Origin: Ralstonia sp. SET104
Lineage (GTDB): Bacteria; Pseudomonadota; Gammaproteobacteria; Burkholderiales; Burkholderiaceae
Assembly (NCBI RefSeq): GCF_003851545.1
Contig: NZ_BHVX01000001.1
Span: 496,001-560,000, forward strand
Direction: 5' to 3'
Length of the DNA: 64,000 nucleotides
Part shown: in pieces, positions 59,890 through 64,000 of the stretch
How the letters are laid out: each line of letters begins with the position of its first letter
Position numbering within the stretch: the stretch's first letter is position 1
The notes under the pieces: model-generated
Seen by the model: only the letters and a program-made list of their open reading frames with translations
The model's database searches: none
Told to the model about the DNA's origin: nothing
Translations under genes and position numbers: made by a program

Positions 59890-60411
59890 ATGGCGTCTGC
59901 CGGTGTTCCCCCTGATGTTCCCCCGATCGGCCTGCTGCACGCCGCGCGTGCGCTGCGCATTTATCGGCGCCACGAGATCAATGCGCTGGCGTGGATTGCG
60001 CTGGGCGTGTGCTTGCGCAGCCCCGCACCCATGGTGGCCATCAGTGTTGCGTTGCTTATCGTGTGCGCGTGGTCGCTCGCGCGGCACATTCAATATCTCA
60101 GGCCCCTGTATGAATTGCCCGTGTTCAGCCGCTTGTTGGCACACAGCGGCATGGCGTTCGCAGCCATCAATGCGGCGCTGCTGGCGGTAGAGCTGGCCAC
60201 GGGTGCCGGACGCGGCGCATGGTTTGACGCAGATGGCTGGCTTGCGCCCGTCTGGCCGCAAATCCTGCCGGACATGGCAGGTACCGTTGAGCTGATGCTG
60301 GTCAGCGCCCAATGGATCGTCGTGCTGGGTGTCGTGGTTGCAGCAGGGGCTTGGGCGTGGTTGAGCCTGGGCGGCGGCCGATCGCTACGTTTTCCGCCGC
60401 GCTCGCAATGA
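59890..60411 (+). CDS. Membrane protein, unknown
   Basis: It has 173 residues from ATG 59890, GGAG 6 nt upstream (59880-59883); other in-frame ATGs at 59776 and 59878 lack a site. About four hydrophobic segments (INALAWIALGVCL, MVAISVALLIVCAWSLA, GMAFAAINAALLAVELA, SAQWIVVLGVVVAAGAWAWL). I recognise no family. Confidence 0.65.
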   Translation: MASAGVPPDVPPIGLLHAARALRIYRRHEINALAWIALGVCLRSPAPMVAISVALLIVCAWSLARHIQYLRPLYELPVFSRLLAHSGMAFAAINAALLAVELATGAGRGAWFDADGWLAPVWPQILPDMAGTVELMLVSAQWIVVLGVVVAAGAWAWLSLGGGRSLRFPPRSQ

Positions 60412-60555
60412 GCGTATGGCTCGGGTGATTCCGGGCTGGTCTGGCGGACAAAATCCTCCTATAAGTGGCGATGTCGGTTGGCAGGGGCAACAGACCCCAT
60501 GCGTTTTACGTGGCGCCCGGACGAGGCGCATGCAGTCAAAACCCAGGAGACAGGC

Positions 60556-62265
60556 ATGACATCGCTGGACGCCTTCCTGCGGTGCCGCGACTTTCTGCTC
60601 GCGCACCGTGAGGATTACGACACCGCCGTGCGCGATTTTGCGTGGCCCGAATTGGATCGCTTCAACTGGGCGCTCGATTACTTCGACACCATGGCGCGTG
60701 GCAACGACAGCATCGCCCTGTGGGTGGTCGACGACCAGGGCCACGAGACACGCCTGTCATTCGCGCAAATGGCCGAGCGCTCTGCGCGCGTTGCCAACCA
60801 TCTGCGTGCGCTTGGCGTGCAACGGGGTGACCGCATCCTGCTCATGCTCGGCAACGTGCCGGGGCTCTGGGATGTGATGCTCGCCAGCATCAAGATCGGC
60901 GCGGTCATCATCCCCGCCACGACATTGCTCACGGCCGAAGACCTGCGCGAACGCATTGCCATGGGTGAGGTGAGCCATGTGGTGGTGGGTGCGGCGGATT
61001 GCGCCAAGCTCGACGCCGTATCGGGCACGTTCACACGCATTGCTGTTGGTACAGACAAAGCGCCAGCAGGCTGGCACCGCTTTGAAGACGCCTACGATGC
61101 GCGCGCCGAATTCACCCCCGACGCGCCAACACAGGCCAGCGATCCGCTGCTGCTGTATTTCACGTCCGGCACCACGTCCAAACCCAAGCTTGTGATGCAC
61201 ACGCATGCCAGCTATCCGGTGGGGCATCTGTCCACGCTGTACTGGATCGGCCTGGCGCCGGGCGACGTGCACTGGAACATCAGTTCACCCGGCTGGGCCA
61301 AGCACGCGTGGAGCTGCTTATTCGCGCCGTGGAATGCTGGCGCTACCATCTTCATCTACAACTACGCGCGCTTCGAGCCCAAGACGGCGCTCGACGTGCT
61401 CTGCCGCGCCAAGGTGACGACGCTGTGCGCGCCGCCCACGGTGTGGCGCATGTTGATCCAGGAAGACCTGGCCGCCTGGAAGCCCGCGCTGCGAGAACTC
61501 GTGGGCGCTGGCGAGCCGCTCAACCCCGAGGTGATCGAACGCGTACGCGCTGCCTGGGGCATCACCATCCGCGATGGCTACGGCCAGACTGAAACCACCT
61601 GCCAGATCGGCAACAGCCCAGGGCAACCGGTCAAGGCCGGCTCGATGGGCCGGCCGCTGCCGGGCTACCGCATCACCCTGCGCGACCCCGATGGCAACGA
61701 GGCAGAAGAAGGCGAGATCTGCATCGAATTGAGTTCACGCCAGGGTGGCCGCCCAACCGGCCTGATGGAAGGCTACGCCGGCAACGCCGATAAAACCGCC
61801 GAAGCCATGCGCGGCGGCGTGTATCACACCTCCGACATTGCCGCGCGCGATGCCAGCGGTTATCTGACTTACGTCGGGCGCGCCGATGACGTGTTCAAGG
61901 CGTCGGACTACCGTGTCAGCCCGTTCGAGCTGGAGAGCGTGCTGATCGAGCACCCGGCCATTGCGGAGGCCGCCGTCGTGCCAAGCCCTGACCCAGTACG
62001 CCTGGCCGTGCCGAAAGCCTTCCTGGCGCTGCGTGCAGGGTACGAAGCCGGCCCGGAACTGGCGCGCGACGTCCTCCGGTTTTGCCGCAACCGATTGGCT
62101 TCGTACAAACGCGTACGGCGCATCGAGTTTGCCGATCTGCCCAAAACCATTTCGGGCAAGATCCGGCGCGTCGAACTGCGCTTGCGTGAAGCCGCGCGCA
62201 GCGAAAGCGCCGCGGGCGTGCGCAATATGCAGGAGTATTGGGAAGAGGATTTTCCGGCCGATTGA
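60556..62265 (+). CDS. Acyl-CoA synthetase, medium-chain (ACSM) type
   Basis: ANL-superfamily adenylate-forming ligase, 569 residues from ATG 60556, AGGAGA 6 nt upstream. ATP-binding P-loop YFTSGTTSKPKLVMHTH; A5 motif DGYGQTETTCQIGN; A7 hinge YHTSDIAARDASGYLTYVGR then DDVFKASDYRVSPFE; catalytic Lys in PKTISGKIRRVELR. SSPGWAKHAWSCLFAPWNAG is typical of the ACSM branch. Substrate is probably a medium-chain or aromatic carboxylate. Confidence 0.9.
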   Translation: MTSLDAFLRCRDFLLAHREDYDTAVRDFAWPELDRFNWALDYFDTMARGNDSIALWVVDDQGHETRLSFAQMAERSARVANHLRALGVQRGDRILLMLGNVPGLWDVMLASIKIGAVIIPATTLLTAEDLRERIAMGEVSHVVVGAADCAKLDAVSGTFTRIAVGTDKAPAGWHRFEDAYDARAEFTPDAPTQASDPLLLYFTSGTTSKPKLVMHTHASYPVGHLSTLYWIGLAPGDVHWNISSPGWAKHAWSCLFAPWNAGATIFIYNYARFEPKTALDVLCRAKVTTLCAPPTVWRMLIQEDLAAWKPALRELVGAGEPLNPEVIERVRAAWGITIRDGYGQTETTCQIGNSPGQPVKAGSMGRPLPGYRITLRDPDGNEAEEGEICIELSSRQGGRPTGLMEGYAGNADKTAEAMRGGVYHTSDIAARDASGYLTYVGRADDVFKASDYRVSPFELESVLIEHPAIAEAAVVPSPDPVRLAVPKAFLALRAGYEAGPELARDVLRFCRNRLASYKRVRRIEFADLPKTISGKIRRVELRLREAARSESAAGVRNMQEYWEEDFPAD

Positions 62266-62342
62266 TCTGCGCGCAGTGCTTTGGCACTCACAGAACGTGC
62301 GGCCCTCGACCGCACATTCCGCTGTGCCAGCACTGATCGATA

Positions 62343-62684
62343 TCAGCGCGACGAGCGTGGGACCAGGCGCAATTGACGCGCGCGATCCAAGTCGTAGGCC
62401 GGCACGCCACCGTGCGGCAGCGATGCGCGTGAAGCGGCAAGGTCACGGCCGCGCACGATCACCGGGGCGAGCGTGCCTGCCCGGATCAGGTCTGACGCAG
62501 CCAGTTCGATCCAATCGCGGTAATTGCGATAGACCTCTTCCGCCGTGATCTTCTGATGTGCGCAATCGCAGAGCGACAGCGCTTCGGACGTGACGAAACA
62601 GCTCACAACCTTGCCGTCGACGATGGCTTGGAAGAACAGGTCGCCCACGGACCTGAAAGTCTTGCCGGTGAATGAGATGTTCAT
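62343..62684 (-). CDS. DUF1488-like small protein
   Basis: It has 113 residues from ATG 62684, GGGGGAG 6 nt upstream; the frame extends back to 62825. MNISFTGKTFRSVGDLFF then AIVDGKVVSCFVTSEAL recalls DUF1488 (small cytoplasmic proteins of unknown role). A helical middle (ITAEEVYRNYRDWIELAASD) and an Arg-rich tail follow. It converges with the acyl-CoA synthetase gene. Confidence 0.65.
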   Translation of the reverse strand: MNISFTGKTFRSVGDLFFQAIVDGKVVSCFVTSEALSLCDCAHQKITAEEVYRNYRDWIELAASDLIRAGTLAPVIVRGRDLAASRASLPHGGVPAYDLDRARQLRLVPRSSR

Positions 62685-62954
62685 GATGCTCCCCCATTGA
62701 TCAGGCGTGCCGGTTGAGCGGCGTGCCGCACATGCCGCTTTCGCGGCGCAGTGATCACATGCGGGAGCGTGGTTTCCGAATGGAGGGATGACGATGCTCC
62801 AGATGTTAAATCCATCCGGATGCAATTGACCCAGTAAAGCGGGTCGGACTATCCCTCGGTGCCGTTATGCGGTCTGTCAATCCGGTGACTGATTGCGGGT
62901 TTGCTCTCGCGCTGCGACCTTCCCCGTACAAAATTCAGTTATAGGTTTTTTGGG

Positions 62955-63155
62955 TTACCACAATCGATGCAACATCCCGACGCCAACGGCAATCGAGATA
63001 GCAAACAGCCAGAGCAAAACGGTGGATGCGCGCGTCGCCGGAAGGCGTGTTTGAAAAAGACGCCGACGCGTTGGAATCACCTGCCAATTGGCAGGGTGAT
63101 GCCCCCACCCCCGACGGGCACTCAGGCCCGCTATTCCCCGTTTGATCGTTCCCAT
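62955..63155 (-). CDS. Small C-tail-anchored membrane protein
   Basis: It has 66 residues from ATG 63155; AGGAG lies 7 nt upstream. A strongly basic N-terminal part (many Arg, RRGWGHHPANWQVIPTRRR) ends in one hydrophobic helix (TVLLWLFAISIAVGVGML) at the extreme C-terminus. Unknown family. It is preceded by an AT-rich stretch (63185-63225) that could hold its promoter. Confidence 0.55.
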   Translation of the reverse strand: MGTIKRGIAGLSARRGWGHHPANWQVIPTRRRLFQTRLPATRASTVLLWLFAISIAVGVGMLHRLW

Positions 63156-63573
63156 GGCCCGCTCCTGCAAGCTCGCTGTGGCGGCGAATTTAATGTTATT
63201 TAATTCTCTTTTTCTTCGGTTGCATTCTAGGCCACTCTGCGCAGACCGCTAGCGTGCCTTGGCATGATCCTTATCCTCCATTTGGCTCATAAACGGGAGG
63301 TTTAGGACATATTGGGGGTGCGAATATGAAACGGCTTTCATGATCTGCGAGGACAATTAACCGAAGTGCAAACGATTACGTTGAAACGCGTGCCGATCGC
63401 ACCTCGCAATCTGCCTGCAAGGTGTCGCCGATACAGTCATGCGCTTTTCGTGGGTCGGGTGTTGCAAGACTGCACAGAAGTGGGCGTCCCACCGCAAAAC
63501 AGCGAAATGCCACGCACGCTGCGGTACAGTGCCGCCGGGCTGGCAAGGCATCTGAGAACGAGCAGGACACGAT
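63156..63573. other. Spacer with AT-rich promoter-like DNA, no gene
   Basis: AT-rich stretch at 63185-63225. An ATGAAA-CGGC-TTTCAT palindrome lies at 63326-63341. GCGGTACAGT near 63520 could be a -10 for the following gene. The open frames seen here (for example 63366-63995 on +) overlap the serine-hydrolase frame and are shadows. Confidence 0.45.
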
Positions 63574-64000
63574 ATGACGCAAGCAAGACGCGCCCGGAGC
63601 ACCAGGGCGCTCGCAGGGCTGGGGCGAGGGGGAATTGCCGCCGCGTTGGCGGCGTCGGCAGTATTGGCGGCAACGGCCGCCGCGCACGCTGCCGAGCCGA
63701 GCCTGGCAGCACGCCGCGCCGCAGTGGAATCGACACTGGCGCACGCCGGCAGTTGCCAGCGCATGGGCGATTACTACTGGGAAATCGGCGACGCCCATGG
63801 CGCGTTGATGCACGGACAGCAGGGCAAGCGTGTGGGTGCCAACAAAACGGTGCGCCTGGCGTCCGCGTCCAAATGGGTTTTTGGTGCATACGTGGTCGAG
63901 CGCACGCACGGCAAGCCCACCCCCGCCGAGATCGATGCGCTCACCATGCGCTCTGGCTACGACGGGCTCAATCCGCTGCTGTGCAATCGCAATGACACCG
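63574..64000 (+). CDS. Exported serine-hydrolase/beta-lactamase-like protein (3' partial)
   Basis: The frame opens at ATG 63574 (AGGA 8 nt upstream) and runs off the window after 142 codons. Arg-rich start plus hydrophobic core (AAALAASAVLAATAAAHAAE) is a signal peptide. The mature part has CQRMGDYYWEIGDAHGALM and LASASKWVFGAYVVE, in which SASK fits the SxxK motif of penicillin-recognising serine hydrolases. The rest of the catalytic domain lies beyond the window. Confidence 0.75.
   Translation, partial: MTQARRARSTRALAGLGRGGIAAALAASAVLAATAAAHAAEPSLAARRAAVESTLAHAGSCQRMGDYYWEIGDAHGALMHGQQGKRVGANKTVRLASASKWVFGAYVVERTHGKPTPAEIDALTMRSGYDGLNPLLCNRNDT

Noticed and set aside
1-64000. CRISPR arrays, tRNA, rRNA, IS elements or prophage
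   Set aside because: No regularly spaced repeats, cloverleaf, transposase, integrase or phage structural genes were seen.

Overview
The window is a GC-rich, gene-dense piece of a betaproteobacterial replicon. The gene content and order (cheD-cheB-cheY-cheZ, flhB, flhA-flhF-flhG-fliA, a Burkholderiaceae-type BCAT, rdgC, alkB, fumC, HME-type RND efflux) point to the Burkholderiaceae, most likely Ralstonia. Genus and replicon are inferences. I see no rRNA, tRNA, IS element, prophage or CRISPR array. Small scars (three C-terminal gene stubs and several short tandem repeats) show local erosion and rearrangement.

Layout. 1-10.4 kb: chemotaxis and flagellar export block, all on +. It runs cheD (5' end outside the window), cheB, cheYZ behind a near-consensus FliA (sigma-28) promoter, flhB, and the overlapping set flhA-flhF-flhG-fliA. 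The FlhG here keeps the N-terminal FlhF-stimulating DQAxGLR motif but has no Walker A. 10.4-16.7 kb: NAPE-PLD-like metallo-hydrolase, an unrecognised protein, an NCS2 purine permease, an unrecognised protein, a glycine-zipper lipoprotein, YggT and a PEBP-like protein. 16.8-20.8 kb: a tight minus-strand operon of HutC-type regulator, AprA/FrdA-like flavoprotein, AprB-like diferredoxin, HEAT-repeat protein and DUF971 protein, with no assigned function. 21-24.7 kb: arylamine N-acetyltransferase behind a GNAT gene stub, and small proteins including an OmdA/YdeI-like one. 24.8-30.5 kb: three-gene heavy-metal RND efflux operon.

30.8-36 kb: RibD-like reductase, rdgC, a divergent LysR/MFS pair, a coiled-coil protein and a debris zone with a cupin stub. 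36-47 kb: ilvE plus an alpha/beta hydrolase, alkane hydroxylase alkB, a BON-like secreted protein, a second PEBP, DUF1304, a dienelactone hydrolase with twin palindromes upstream, an FAD-oxidoreductase stub, a GAF-GGDEF cyclase, fumC and a second DHA2 transporter paralogous to the first. 47-52.6 kb: UvrD-like helicase with a perfect LexA box, YnfA, TraB/GumN and an orphan AAA ATPase.

52.8-57.4 kb: four-gene plus-strand operon of DUF2946 protein, TonB receptor, His/Cys-rich BNR protein and thioredoxin-like protein. It looks like an outer-membrane metal (possibly copper) acquisition or handling system. Directly behind it lies a strong candidate for an unannotated structured small RNA, with three stems, a C-rich terminator loop and phased 11-bp repeats upstream of a consensus -10. 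57.7-64 kb: TSUP exporter with divergent LysR, a membrane protein, a medium-chain acyl-CoA synthetase, a DUF1488-like protein, a tiny membrane protein and the start of a serine-hydrolase-like gene cut by the window edge.
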